A stretch of DNA of 64,000 nucleotides from Bacteroidota bacterium (lineage in GTDB: Bacteria; Bacteroidota; Bacteroidia; Bacteroidales; FEN-979), in the NCBI GenBank assembly GCA_026391805.1, contig JAPLDJ010000015.1, forward strand, positions 310,001-374,000, read 5' to 3'. Positions 50,582 through 60,200 of the stretch are shown one piece after another (the first letter of the stretch is position 1; each line of letters opens with the position of its first letter). A program made the position numbers and the translations under genes. The notes beneath the pieces are model-generated. The model ran no database searches. It saw only the letters and a list, made by a program, of their open reading frames with translations, and was not told the origin of the DNA.

Positions 50582-52864
50582 TCATTCCGGAACGGAATAA
50601 GAGATCAGGTAGCGCGGTATCCTGTCTTCGGGTATCTGGGTTGTGTCCGTATTGTTAAACACCTTGAAACGATTCGCAGGAAGATTCAGCCGTGTCGTCA
50701 GGTATTTTTCAAGATACTGGTTCCGCTTTTCCATCCTTGATCTTTGCAGCTCCTTAAGCTTTCCGGCGCCGAAAAAGGCGATGCATTTTTCTAGCGGGGA
50801 CAATAGCGGGTCCTTGTTCTTCAGTTCGCGGTCGAGGGAAGATTCCAGCGCCGTGTCAGTGATGGAAATTCCATTTACTGCAGCAAGGTCCTCTTTTGCC
50901 AGGGAATCAGGAACAGGCTGTTTCTTCGTTTTTCCGAAATAGAACCATTTCTTTGCCTCCTGGTAGGTGAGGTATTCGAACTCTTTTTCCACATCCACCG
51001 TTTGTTTAAGCTCCATCAACAGTTCCGGTTTTTCTTCCAGCATCTTAACCACTTTCTCAAGCTGGCTTACCTGCTTTTCCGTCAGCGATCCCTGTCCGAA
51101 TTCAAATTTTATTTCCTTGAAATCTTCCTCATTGCCACCGGATGAGCCGGCGATCAGGCTGGCCGGTGCAGAAACGGCTTTCGTGAAGATGTTTTTGAAT
51201 ACCTGTCCTACGATCTTCCACCATTTGAATTTTGGATTATCAAGGTCGCCTTCCACCGGAACAACCAGCGTGACATTTCCGTGCTTGTCGCGCAGCAGGG
51301 CGAGCGCAAGTTTCACGGGAAAATGCATTGCAGTGCTGTTCTTCACCTTTTTCCCGACATAGATCTTTTCCATAAAAAGATTGTTGTCCATTTTGATCTG
51401 GTGATTCTTCACCGTAATGGTCCCGGTATAATTGACCTTTCCGGTTTTGAATGGATAAGCGATGTGGAAGATTGAATAGGGATTATAATCGATCACGGCG
51501 ACATTCTTCATCTCATATTTGAGGCCGAAATCCATAAAATCGTTCGGATTGACATCGATATCTGCGCGAATGAATCCTCCCTTGTTAACCGTCGTGCTGA
51601 AATCAACACTGACCCGGTTCTTTTGTGAATTTAATTGCTGGACATCGAAGAAAAGCTCACTCAGGTGCAGATGAAATTCTTCCTCAAGCGTATGATCATA
51701 ATAATCCACCATTCCGCCCGTAATACTGAACCGCTTTACCCGGTAATCCGTAATGACGATCTGCTGTGCCAGGGTGTTCACGTAATTTGTAAGTGCCACA
51801 AATGGATTGAACCCGACAGGTCCTCCGGCAGAGGATGAGGCTGTACCTCCTTCGGCAGTTCCGCCGGTCATGGACATCAGTACCAGGGCTGAAAGATTAT
51901 TCGTCTCTGCATATTGTTCATAACGGAAATAGGGCTCATCCAGCAGAATAGGACCAAACTTCCATATGTTCTTCTTGATGTTCAGCGAATCGATCTGCTG
52001 GGTGAACATGTTAAAGCCGGCCACCTTCTTTCCTTTCTCATCGAGCACCACGATTTTATAGATACCGCTTTTTCCCTTCATGGCAATGGCCTGCGGATCA
52101 TTGAAATTCCCTTTTGTCTTGATATCGAGGTCCAGCTGACCGGAAAATTCCTTGATTTTCAGGTAAGGCGTAAGGTAAGGATAGAGAACCCCGAGGTTCA
52201 GGCCGTCAATATGGATGTTATGCGTGAATTCCAGGGTGCTGAGATTCAGCTTCAGGTCGCCCCCGAACAATCCCCCGGTGCGGAGGATAAAATCATAGCG
52301 TACGGCGAAATTCGGATCGTTCCACAAAAATGCCGGAACCGCGATCTTCAGCTTCATCAGCTGGATGTTCAGCTGGTAATCATCGTTGATAAAGGTGACC
52401 TTTCCACCGTTGATTTTAAGGTCTTCGAGGAAATATTTTGCCGGAACCGTATCTGCCGGGTTTTTAGGCTTTATTGTATCAGACGCGAACTTTTTCAGGA
52501 TATCGTCAAAGTTGAAAGAAGGCCCTTTACGGATCACAAGGACAGAAGGGTCTTCGATCAGAAGATGTTCTACACGATAGACGGATTTCAGCAATTTCCA
52601 TTCATCAAGATCGACCATAAGATGACGGAAACCAACGAAAAGAGTCTTTTTATCCTGTTCAAATACCTTAAGTCCATAGGCGTTCACCCGACCGTTGAAA
52701 ATGTTGATCGTCAGCTTTTCCATCCGGATCACACGCCCGGTCCAGGCCTCGCTTTTGTGTTCGATGATGTATTTGGCGATGGGGCCAAGGAAAAGGATTA
52801 CCAGCAGGACCAGGCAGGCAACCACGATAAGGATCCAGCGCAGGATTTTCAATAGCTTTTTCAT
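50582..52864 (-). CDS. DUF748/AsmA-like envelope protein
   Basis: The 760-residue product has an N-terminal membrane helix (ILRWILIVVACLVLLVILFLG, about residues 8-28) and a long beta-rich periplasmic region of the AsmA/DUF748 type (IRMEKLTINIFNGRVNAYGLKVF; KVTFINDDYQLNIQLMKLKIAVPAF; NYTGTITVKNHQIKMDNNLFMEKIYVG). The C-terminal part (GQGSLTEKQVSQLEKVVKMLEEKPEL) resembles an OmpA-like region. Proteins of this class are thought to help lipid transport or outer-membrane homeostasis; no partner gene is next to it. Confidence 0.85.
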   Translation of the reverse strand: MKKLLKILRWILIVVACLVLLVILFLGPIAKYIIEHKSEAWTGRVIRMEKLTINIFNGRVNAYGLKVFEQDKKTLFVGFRHLMVDLDEWKLLKSVYRVEHLLIEDPSVLVIRKGPSFNFDDILKKFASDTIKPKNPADTVPAKYFLEDLKINGGKVTFINDDYQLNIQLMKLKIAVPAFLWNDPNFAVRYDFILRTGGLFGGDLKLNLSTLEFTHNIHIDGLNLGVLYPYLTPYLKIKEFSGQLDLDIKTKGNFNDPQAIAMKGKSGIYKIVVLDEKGKKVAGFNMFTQQIDSLNIKKNIWKFGPILLDEPYFRYEQYAETNNLSALVLMSMTGGTAEGGTASSSAGGPVGFNPFVALTNYVNTLAQQIVITDYRVKRFSITGGMVDYYDHTLEEEFHLHLSELFFDVQQLNSQKNRVSVDFSTTVNKGGFIRADIDVNPNDFMDFGLKYEMKNVAVIDYNPYSIFHIAYPFKTGKVNYTGTITVKNHQIKMDNNLFMEKIYVGKKVKNSTAMHFPVKLALALLRDKHGNVTLVVPVEGDLDNPKFKWWKIVGQVFKNIFTKAVSAPASLIAGSSGGNEEDFKEIKFEFGQGSLTEKQVSQLEKVVKMLEEKPELLMELKQTVDVEKEFEYLTYQEAKKWFYFGKTKKQPVPDSLAKEDLAAVNGISITDTALESSLDRELKNKDPLLSPLEKCIAFFGAGKLKELQRSRMEKRNQYLEKYLTTRLNLPANRFKVFNNTDTTQIPEDRIPRYLISYSVPE

Positions 52865-52925
52865 GTAGTAAAGATAAAAAAAAGAGGGTAATTTCGCTAA
52901 CGTTTTTCAAATGTTAACATAAATA

Positions 52926-53021
52926 CTCTCTGTGAGCCTCAGTGCTACTCTGTGTAACTCCGTGTAATAACTTTATGTTTCACAGAGGTTCACAGAGAAG
53001 ACACAGAGTTACACAGAGAGT
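52926..53021. repeat. CTCTGTG inverted-repeat element, copy 2
   Basis: About 43-base imperfect inverted arms built of CTCTGTGTAACTCCGTG- and CACAGAGTTACACAGAGAG-type units around an AT-rich centre. It fills the gap between the divergent DUF748 and M28 genes and is related to the element at 41650-41746. Confidence 0.75.
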
Positions 53022-53041
53022 GAATTCCTGATAAAATTACC

Positions 53042-54346
53042 ATGCTGCTTCTCCGGATATCATTTCTTATAATATTCCTTTTCGAAGGAAACTTTTGCAA
53101 AGCCCAATCCCTCGATCCCGTCGCAGCTTTTCCACTTGAATTTGGTGAGAAGGCCATGGTCCATGTGAAGAATATCTGTGCATTCGGGGAAAGGGGTGAC
53201 GGAACAGAGGCGGCAAAGAAAACCGTTGATTACATCGGGAATGAATTCACGAAAGCCGGTCTTGAGATCGAAAAAGATACCTTTTCCTACAGTGCATTCG
53301 AAGCTAAAAAAATTGCCCTGGCCATCGACGGGAAGAAGATAATAGCCAAACAGATCATCCTTAACCCATATAAAGGAAACATCCGTTACAAAGGATCCTT
53401 TCTCTTCTTTTATCCCGACTCTTCCCTTTCAAGGCAGATGATGCAGAACATGAGGGGAAAGATCATCGTGACCAAAGATCCGGCCGATTATTATTCCCTT
53501 TCCAACCGGAGTCCATGGGTCATCATTGTTCTTGATAAACCAGATTTTGACAGAGTGGTGCGATCAAAGATTCCGGCAGGATCACACGAAATCAATTTCA
53601 ATTTTTCGGGGAAGATCAGAATCCTTCAGTCTGTTAATGTAGTTGGCATCCTTAAGCCCACTCAACCCGATTCCGGGGAGATCATCCTTTCGGCACACTG
53701 GGATTCCTACAATTCTGCAGGCGCCGATGACAATGCCTCAGGGGTTGCAACCCTGATAGAACTGGCCAGGTATTTCAGTCTTCATAAAACAGAACTCAAA
53801 ACAACCCTGAAATTTGTCTCATTCGGAGCCGAGGAAAAGGGCACAATCGGAGCCGTTGCCTATGTTGATCATCACAGGAATGAACTAAAGAACTGCAAGC
53901 TGATGTTCAACATCGATGGTGTAAGCGGATTAAGGGATATTTATGTTGACCTCACGGGAAAAGTAGAGAACATCTCTCCCGAAAAAGGGGTGATCAGGGA
54001 GAAACTTTATTTCCGGAACATGGCGCTGCGCGGGAAACCGGGAAACTGGTTTTGGATTGAAGAATACCCGATGGCATCAGATGTCCCTAAATGGCTATGG
54101 CTGGATGTCATTGACGTTTGCAATGCCTTTAATACGAAGATCAACCAGGTCAGCGGGATCGGTTCCGATCACCAGGCATTTGCGCTGGCCGGCATTCCCT
54201 GCACCAGCATCACCATTGATAATGGAATTGAAACGCACACATCGGCTGATACTCCTGAAAAAGTTCACCCGGAAGGAATGTGGATTGCCGGGAGAATAGT
54301 GGCTGGGGTAGTAGCCAAAATAGCGAAAAGCGAAATAGCGAAATAG
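53042..54346 (+). CDS. M28 family zinc aminopeptidase, exported
   Basis: The 434-residue product has a signal peptide (MLLLRISFLIIFLFEGNFCKAQ), a PA-like insert (about 100-190) and an M28 core with zinc ligands in ILSAHWDSYNSAGADDNASGVATL, SFGAEEKGTIGA, MFNIDGV and ETHTSADTPEKVHP. It would release N-terminal amino acids or dipeptides in the periplasm. The last codons (AKIAKSEIAK-stop) come from an ATAGCGAAAT repeat (54317-54351), so the C-terminus appears to have been rewritten by the repeat. Confidence 0.9.
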   Translation: MLLLRISFLIIFLFEGNFCKAQSLDPVAAFPLEFGEKAMVHVKNICAFGERGDGTEAAKKTVDYIGNEFTKAGLEIEKDTFSYSAFEAKKIALAIDGKKIIAKQIILNPYKGNIRYKGSFLFFYPDSSLSRQMMQNMRGKIIVTKDPADYYSLSNRSPWVIIVLDKPDFDRVVRSKIPAGSHEINFNFSGKIRILQSVNVVGILKPTQPDSGEIILSAHWDSYNSAGADDNASGVATLIELARYFSLHKTELKTTLKFVSFGAEEKGTIGAVAYVDHHRNELKNCKLMFNIDGVSGLRDIYVDLTGKVENISPEKGVIREKLYFRNMALRGKPGNWFWIEEYPMASDVPKWLWLDVIDVCNAFNTKINQVSGIGSDHQAFALAGIPCTSITIDNGIETHTSADTPEKVHPEGMWIAGRIVAGVVAKIAKSEIAK

Positions 54347-54391
54347 CGAAATTTTTTCACTCGCCAATTCACCAATTCACCAGTTCGTAAG
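54317..54391. repeat. ATAGCGAAAT repeat joined to an inverted ACTGGTGA repeat
   Basis: ATAGCGAAAAGCGAAATAGC-type units (54317-54351) form the end and stop codon of the M28 gene; CACTCGCCAATTCACCAATT-type units (54358-54391) follow and abut the stop codon of the convergent lipoprotein gene. Confidence 0.75.
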
Positions 54392-54766
54392 TTATTCTTC
54401 GAGATCCTTCTCAAAAAGTTCCCTGTCCTTCTTGGAAAGGTGCGGGCAGTCGAGCATGGCTTTCCTTAATTCACGGTTGAAGGCTTTACCGAATTTCGGA
54501 TCTTTTGTTTTGTCCTTGTATTTTTCACCGAATTCCTTGTAAACAACCTGCATTTCGTTCTGTATTTGTTCTCCCTGTGCCTGGAGTTTTGCCGTTGTGA
54601 TAGTATCTGCGGGGTCGGTTGCCCTCAGCTTGTTCATCACCTCGATGTTCCGGCACATGAGATCCCCGATTTTGGAGGCATCCTTTTTCAATTCACGGTT
54701 CCCGCAGCCGGAAAGAATGAAAATCATTCCGATGAAAACAGGAAATAACAGGTTTCTGGATTTCAT
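54392..54766 (-). CDS. Small lipoprotein, unknown function
   Basis: The 124-residue product has a lipoprotein signal (MKSRNLLFPVFIGMIFILSGCGNRELKK; Cys after LSG) and a mature part of about 100 residues that is helical and highly charged (DASKIGDLMCRNIEVMNKL, GEKYKDKTKDPKFGKAFNRELRKAMLDC). Two cysteines (in DLMC and MLDC) might pair. No family recognised. It stands alone between repeats. Confidence 0.75.
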   Translation of the reverse strand: MKSRNLLFPVFIGMIFILSGCGNRELKKDASKIGDLMCRNIEVMNKLRATDPADTITTAKLQAQGEQIQNEMQVVYKEFGEKYKDKTKDPKFGKAFNRELRKAMLDCPHLSKKDRELFEKDLEE

Positions 54767-54819
54767 GATTCAGTTTATAAAGTTCATAAAGGAAAACATT
54801 CGCTTTTCGTTATTTTTTT

Positions 54820-54880
54820 CACCACAGATTACACACCTGCCTGCCGGCAGGCAGGGATTAACACAGATTTGTCACAGACA
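54820..54880. repeat. CACAGATT repeats around the exact CCTGCC...GGCAGG palindrome
   Basis: The perfect 20-base palindrome CCTGCCTGCCGGCAGGCAGG at 54836-54855, identical to that at 24782-24801, is set inside CACAGATTACACA- and TTAACACAGATTTGTCACAG-type units. Confidence 0.75.
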
Positions 54881-54915
54881 AAATTTTTCAACATATGACG
54901 TATGACCTATGACTT

Positions 54916-54943
54916 CTCACCAGATCACGGGTTCACCAGTTTA
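54916..54943 (-). repeat. ACTGGTGA-family repeat forming the end of aspS
   Basis: On the minus strand AACTGGTGAACCCGTGATCT gives the last aspS codons K-L-V-N-P and the stop codon. Same reading phase as the repeat at the end of nfo. Confidence 0.75.
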
Positions 54944-56673
54944 ATATTCAGTTCCTTCAACTGAACTTCGCTGATCGATGAAGGAGTGTCGATCATCACA
55001 TCTCTTCCGGAGTTGTTCTTCGGGAAAGCCATGAAATCGCGGATCGATTCACCTCCTCCGAAAATCGTACACCAGCGGTCGAAGCCAAAAGCAATTCCGC
55101 CATGCGGAGGTGCGCCATATTCAAAGGCATTCATCAGGAAGCCGAACTGTTCCTGGGCCTGTTCATCGGTGAAACCAAGAACGCTGAACATTTTCTTCTG
55201 CAGGTCGCGGTTATGGATACGGATCGAACCTCCGCCGATCTCAACGCCGTTGATCACAAGGTCGTAGGCATTGGCCCTGACAGCCCCGGGATCTGTATCA
55301 AGCAAAGGAATATCTTCCGGAACCGGCGATGTGAACGGATGGTGTTTTGCATAGAAACGTTTTGTTTCCTCGTCCCATTCCAGCAGCGGGAAATTGGTTA
55401 CCCAGAGGGGTTTGAAAACGGCAGGATCCATAAGTCCGAGGCGCTTTCCCATCTCCAGCCTGAGCGTTCCCAGCGCAGTTTGTGTCTTCTCTTTTTTCCC
55501 TGCCATGATCAGGATAAGGTCTCCGGGTTGGGCAGTACACTTCTCTGCAATGATTTTCAGATCTTCCGGAGTATAAAACTTATCAACCGAAGATTTCAGT
55601 GTGCCATCGGCTCCAAAACGGATCGATACCAATCCTGAAGCACCTACCTGCGGACGCTTGACCCAGTCGGTCAACTCATCCAGCTGTTTACGGGAGTATT
55701 CCGAACAGCCCGAAGCATTGATCCCTGCAACTAGTTCCGCATCGTCAAATACCTTGAATCCTTTGCCTTTCACAACGCCGTTCAGCTCCGTGATCGTCAT
55801 GCCAAAACGGATATCCGGCTTGTCGCTGCCGTATTCAAGCATGGCGCGGTCGTAGGTCATCCGGTGGAAATCACCGGTATCGACCTCTTTTATTTTCCTG
55901 AACAGGTGTTTTGCGAGGTTCTCGAAGGTTGAAAGAATGTCTTCCTGGGTAACGAACGACATCTCACAGTCGATCTGGGTGAATTCCGGCTGCCGGTCGG
56001 CGCGGAGATCTTCGTCGCGGAAACACTTTACCAGCTGGAAATAGCGGTCGAAACCGGCCACCATCAGCAATTGCTTGAATGTTTGCGGCGACTGCGGAAG
56101 CGCATAGAACTGTCCGGCGTTCATCCTCGACGGCACCACGAAATCACGTGCACCCTCAGGTGTTGACTTGATCAGCACCGGGGTTTCGATCTCGATGAAT
56201 CCCTGGTCGTTCATGTAATTCCGGGTTTCGATGGCCATCCGGTGACGAAGCTCGAGGTTTTTCTTATTCACATTCCGCCGGAGATCAAGATAGCGGTATT
56301 TCATGCGAAGCTCTTCCCCGCCGTCGGTATTATCTTCGATGGTGAAAGGAGGGATCTTCGATTCATTCAGGATCTCAAACGAATCCACGAGGATCTCAAC
56401 ATCGCCGGTGGGCATCTTTGGATTCTTATTGCTGCGTTCGGCGACTTTCCCGCTGGCGGCAACGACAAACTCCCGTCCCAGTTTTCTTGCTTCCAGGGTG
56501 AGCGGGGCATTTCCCTCCATGTTGAACACCAGCTGTGTGATCCCGTAACGATCACGCAGGTCAACAAAAGTAAGTCCCCCCATGTCTCTCGACCGCTGCA
56601 CCCAGCCGCACAGCCTGACCACCTGGCCGGCGTGTTCCTGTCGCAGTTCCCCGCATGTATGTGTCCGAAGCAT
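54925..56673 (-). CDS. aspS: Aspartyl-tRNA synthetase
   Basis: Class II synthetase. The 582-residue product has an OB-fold anticodon domain ([29 protein letters not shown]), motif 1/2 regions ([58 protein letters not shown]), a bacterial GAD insert and motif 3 ([15 protein letters not shown]). Start [16 protein letters not shown] at 56671-56673; a longer ORF adds non-homologous residues. The C-terminus ends in a repeat-derived KLVNP. Confidence 0.97.
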   Translation of the reverse strand: MLRTHTCGELRQEHAGQVVRLCGWVQRSRDMGGLTFVDLRDRYGITQLVFNMEGNAPLTLEARKLGREFVVAASGKVAERSNKNPKMPTGDVEILVDSFEILNESKIPPFTIEDNTDGGEELRMKYRYLDLRRNVNKKNLELRHRMAIETRNYMNDQGFIEIETPVLIKSTPEGARDFVVPSRMNAGQFYALPQSPQTFKQLLMVAGFDRYFQLVKCFRDEDLRADRQPEFTQIDCEMSFVTQEDILSTFENLAKHLFRKIKEVDTGDFHRMTYDRAMLEYGSDKPDIRFGMTITELNGVVKGKGFKVFDDAELVAGINASGCSEYSRKQLDELTDWVKRPQVGASGLVSIRFGADGTLKSSVDKFYTPEDLKIIAEKCTAQPGDLILIMAGKKEKTQTALGTLRLEMGKRLGLMDPAVFKPLWVTNFPLLEWDEETKRFYAKHHPFTSPVPEDIPLLDTDPGAVRANAYDLVINGVEIGGGSIRIHNRDLQKKMFSVLGFTDEQAQEQFGFLMNAFEYGAPPHGGIAFGFDRWCTIFGGGESIRDFMAFPKNNSGRDVMIDTPSSISEVQLKELNIKLVNP

Positions 56674-56696
56674 GATTCGTGTTATTGATTTGAATG

Positions 56697-56727
56697 CAAA
56701 TGTAACGAAAAAATGTTTGTACATTTG
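56697..56727. promoter_or_regulatory. Divergent -7 boxes for aspS and the STAS-like gene
   Basis: Minus-strand TACATTTG (56697-56704) is a perfect -7 box for aspS with transcription start near 56690. Plus-strand TACATTTG (56720-56727) is a matching box for the gene at 56824, which would have a leader of about 90 bases. Confidence 0.5.
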
Positions 56728-56823
56728 AGGCGGAAATACTTCCGCTGCCGCATTCTAACTGACGAAAAACTTACCTGGTTACCTGATACAGGTTATTCAT
56801 TATTAACGTTAAGACGAACGAAT

Positions 56824-57195
56824 ATGAAATACGAAATATCCGTATCGGAAGATAAAAGTTTTATCCTGATAAACGTAGATGGTGATTTCAATGATAATGA
56901 GGAAATGATGATGGAAAACATTAAAGCCCATCAAATTGCACAGGAATTTGGAATTGAGAAATTCCTGATGGACCTGACGAAAACAAAGAGCAATTTATCC
57001 CCCCTTGACAGGTATGATTTTGCCTATAATGATCTGAGAAAAAACGAAGAAATCAACATGAAGGCGAAAATCGCCATGATCGTAAGCGAAGATGATCACA
57101 GCCATGATTTCAGCGAAACGGTGCTGCAGAATGCTGGCGTGATCGCAAAAATTTTCAGAAACCGGGATGAGGCGATTGCCTATCTGAAGTTATAG
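56824..57195 (+). CDS. STAS/SpoIIAA-like protein, unknown function
   Basis: The 123-residue product alternates strands and helices in the STAS/SpoIIAA-like manner: MKYEISVSEDKSFILINVDGDFNDNEEMM, GIEKFLMDLTKTKSNLSPLDRYDF, KAKIAMIVSEDDHSHDFSETVLQNAG and IFRNRDEAIAYLKL. The loop at residues 57-66 has no clear DSS/TG phosphosite, so it is not a typical anti-anti-sigma factor. Start ATG 56824; an upstream in-frame ATG is less likely. No partner gene adjacent. Confidence 0.7.
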   Translation: MKYEISVSEDKSFILINVDGDFNDNEEMMMENIKAHQIAQEFGIEKFLMDLTKTKSNLSPLDRYDFAYNDLRKNEEINMKAKIAMIVSEDDHSHDFSETVLQNAGVIAKIFRNRDEAIAYLKL

Positions 57196-57248
57196 CAAAG
57201 CCATTCCTTCAAATGATCCCCGGTTATCCTTCAACCACAGAAATATTC

Positions 57249-60200
57249 CTATTTTATTGTAACCCTGATCCCTTCCGAATGTGCCGCAAATTCCGGCGCA
57301 TACATGCACTGGACCGTTGTGATGCCATTTGAATATTCTCCTGCAGCATTAATCACAAGCGGGTATTCAAAAACATAGGTTCCCTTCGGCAGGTAATCGA
57401 AAAAGAAATTGGCGGCAAGGTCTGTCATGGACTGGTAATAACCCAAGCCGCCCTGGTAACGGTATCCTGAATTCTGCTCCGAGGTTAGTGGTTCAAATGC
57501 CGACGCCCGCATATCTTTCATATGAACAAATTCCAGGTTGCGGTCAACCGAAAGGACGATCCGGACGATGATCTTATCCCCAACCGTTAATCCTTCAGCA
57601 TTTGTACTTTGTACTTTGTACTTTGTAATTGGGTCAAGTACCTTCCCGGCCGGCGTTACCCGTTCAATAAAAAGTTCTTTCTCAACTTTAAGTGGTGTAC
57701 TGTGGGGTGTGATTTTATCAAGGTCTTCAAAATACTGCCAGTAAAGCGCTCCCCAGGCAACTCCTTCGCCCGTCCGGTCAACTTTAACGTTCCCCATTTC
57801 GGGACGAATCTCTTTTCCGTCGCGGTGCACCTGGAAATAGCCTGTCCCGGCCTCGACTTTCGTATCGGTGATTTTCTGCGGATCGATGACCTCATCTCCC
57901 AGGCTGATCTTCACGGCCGATTCCTGCGAAAGCAGGTCCGTCCCGCGAAGCAGCAGCGCATAACAGGCTTCAGCCGTGGCACGGCCTGTCTGCCAATCCT
58001 GCGTCTGTTTCTGTTTCAGCAGCCAGATCTTCATTTCGTCAACCGGTTTTTTATCCGCGGAAATTTCTTCGTAAGCCTCGATCAGCAGCGCCTGGGTCTC
58101 AATGGGGGCCTGGTACCACAGGTAACCGCCCTGCAGGGCCCAGTACATTCCCATCTCCTGAGAATGCAGGGCTTTCTCAGAAAGCGATTTAAGTATTGCG
58201 GCAGGAACGACCGTATTCCCCATCCGGTTCAGCGCAAGACCGATCATCCCCTGGAAATGAAGATCAGATTGCAGCCAGTATTTTTCCGCCTGGTGCCTGA
58301 AATAATCAAATGCTTCCTTTGCCGGTCCTGTACCTGTCAATGATCCGACAGGAAGATCCCGCAGGAAATAACTTCTTGCAAAAAGATACTGGATCTCCGT
58401 AGCACCAAGATGGTTTTCATCCAGCTTTCCCGGATAATACTTTTTGATATCGTTATAATCTTTCACAATTTCCGCATCAAGAAAACCGATGGCTTTTGTC
58501 ACCATCTTCCAGGTTTCGCGGTCTTCCCGTATGTTCTTTATCCCCAGATGACCCAGGCGGCCGATCCCGGTAACGATATCCTGGGTGATGTAACGGCTTT
58601 CCGGCATTCCGTCGAACCAGGGCCATCCGCCGGAAGGAGCCTGCATCTTCTGCAGTTTCTTCAGGTTTGCATCCAGCCGGACGGTCATGGTATTCCCGTC
58701 GAAAAACAATCCCAATTTGTATTTCCTTTGCGTTTCATCCGTTGCTTCCAGCACCCAGGGAGTTTCCTGCAACAATGCGGATTTCAGCTGTTCGTTCTTT
58801 CCAAGATTTGATTTCAGCGCATCAGGGGTGATGTTTTTCCAGCTTTCAAAAACCTGGCGGATCCGGGGATTGGAATTTGCAATGAACGATGCAATGCTGT
58901 TGACATAATAAGAACGGAAAATGTTGTCCGCATTCGGGTATTTAGGATCATCGAGCGAAGGAAGCGCCTGCACGGCAAACCATGCCGGATTCGAAGTAAA
59001 TTCAAGTGTGAGCTTATAATTCTTCAGGGTGCTTCCGGAAGAAGAATTCAGAAGCTTGTCAAACTTAAAGTCAAACGTACCCTTTCCCCTGACGGGCAGC
59101 GGCAAGGATTCGGTTACCAGCATCCGGTTTGTAAGCACCGGGAATGCATTCTCCTCACCATCGCTGAAATCTCCTGCCCTGGCTGTTACACGGTACATCA
59201 GCACCGAAAGCGCAGGATCATCCGGTATTGCAAGTTTCCAGGAAACTGACGAACTCTGCCCAACGGGTATTGTAAATTCCTGGTCCCTGCTGCCGGTGAT
59301 CAGGCTGACCGGCTTTTGGGTCAGTGCATCCAGCATTTCCAGCCTTACTTCTCCCTTCAGGGTACGGTCGCTCAGGTTCACCACTTTTGTGCTGAATACA
59401 ACAGTATCTCCCTGCCGCACGAACCGCGGTGCGTTCGGAAATACCATCAGATCCTTACGGGTGACGAGTTCATTTTCAATCAAACCGTAATCCAGCTGTT
59501 TCGTTTGTGCGAAACCAAGGATTTTCCAGCGTGTCAGCGATTCCGGCACCGTGAACTTCACTTCCAGGTTCCCGGCCGTATCAGTAACAAGCGAAGGATA
59601 AAAGAATGCCGTTTCCCTGAAGTCCCTGCGAACCTGAATTCCTTTCTGGCTTCCCTCTTTACGCCCGGCTTCAGTTGGCAGGATGCCCTGATCACCAGCC
59701 TGTGCGACCGTTTGACCTGATGCAGGGACAACCATCTCTGCCTCCGTTGTTGCGGACTCTTCAACTGTAAGGTTATCGGCCACGGCCATCGGTGGCGCAA
59801 ATTTCGCATTCCTGTCTGTGGCCATTCCTCCGACGCGGTAAGTCCGGTAACGGCCACCGCCCAGGAAACCCATATCGAACCAGTTCAGCTGTTCATAAAC
59901 AGGGAAGATATATTCATCACTGCGATAATGGAGGGGGTAATAGGTTCCGGATGAGGTGCGGAAACCATTCCCGGCTTCCCATGGAAGGGAGGAATAATAT
60001 AACCGGAAGATGGAAAACGACCATGCATTCGGCCTGAAAACATCCAACGATGCATCGTACATGGCCGTCAGATACTCAGCGCGAACCGGTATCTTTTGAA
60101 CATTGGTAATTTTGATCTTCCATTCCTCATTCTGGCCCGGGATGAGCTTGTCACGGAACGTTTCAAATTTAATGTCGAGTTTTTTGTTCGTGTAGGGAAC

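Noticed and set aside
51914-52855. Long plus-strand ORF of 313 codons opposite the DUF748 gene
   Set aside because: Antisense shadow; no recognisable domain, and the minus-strand gene has a signal anchor and a coherent AsmA-like pattern.
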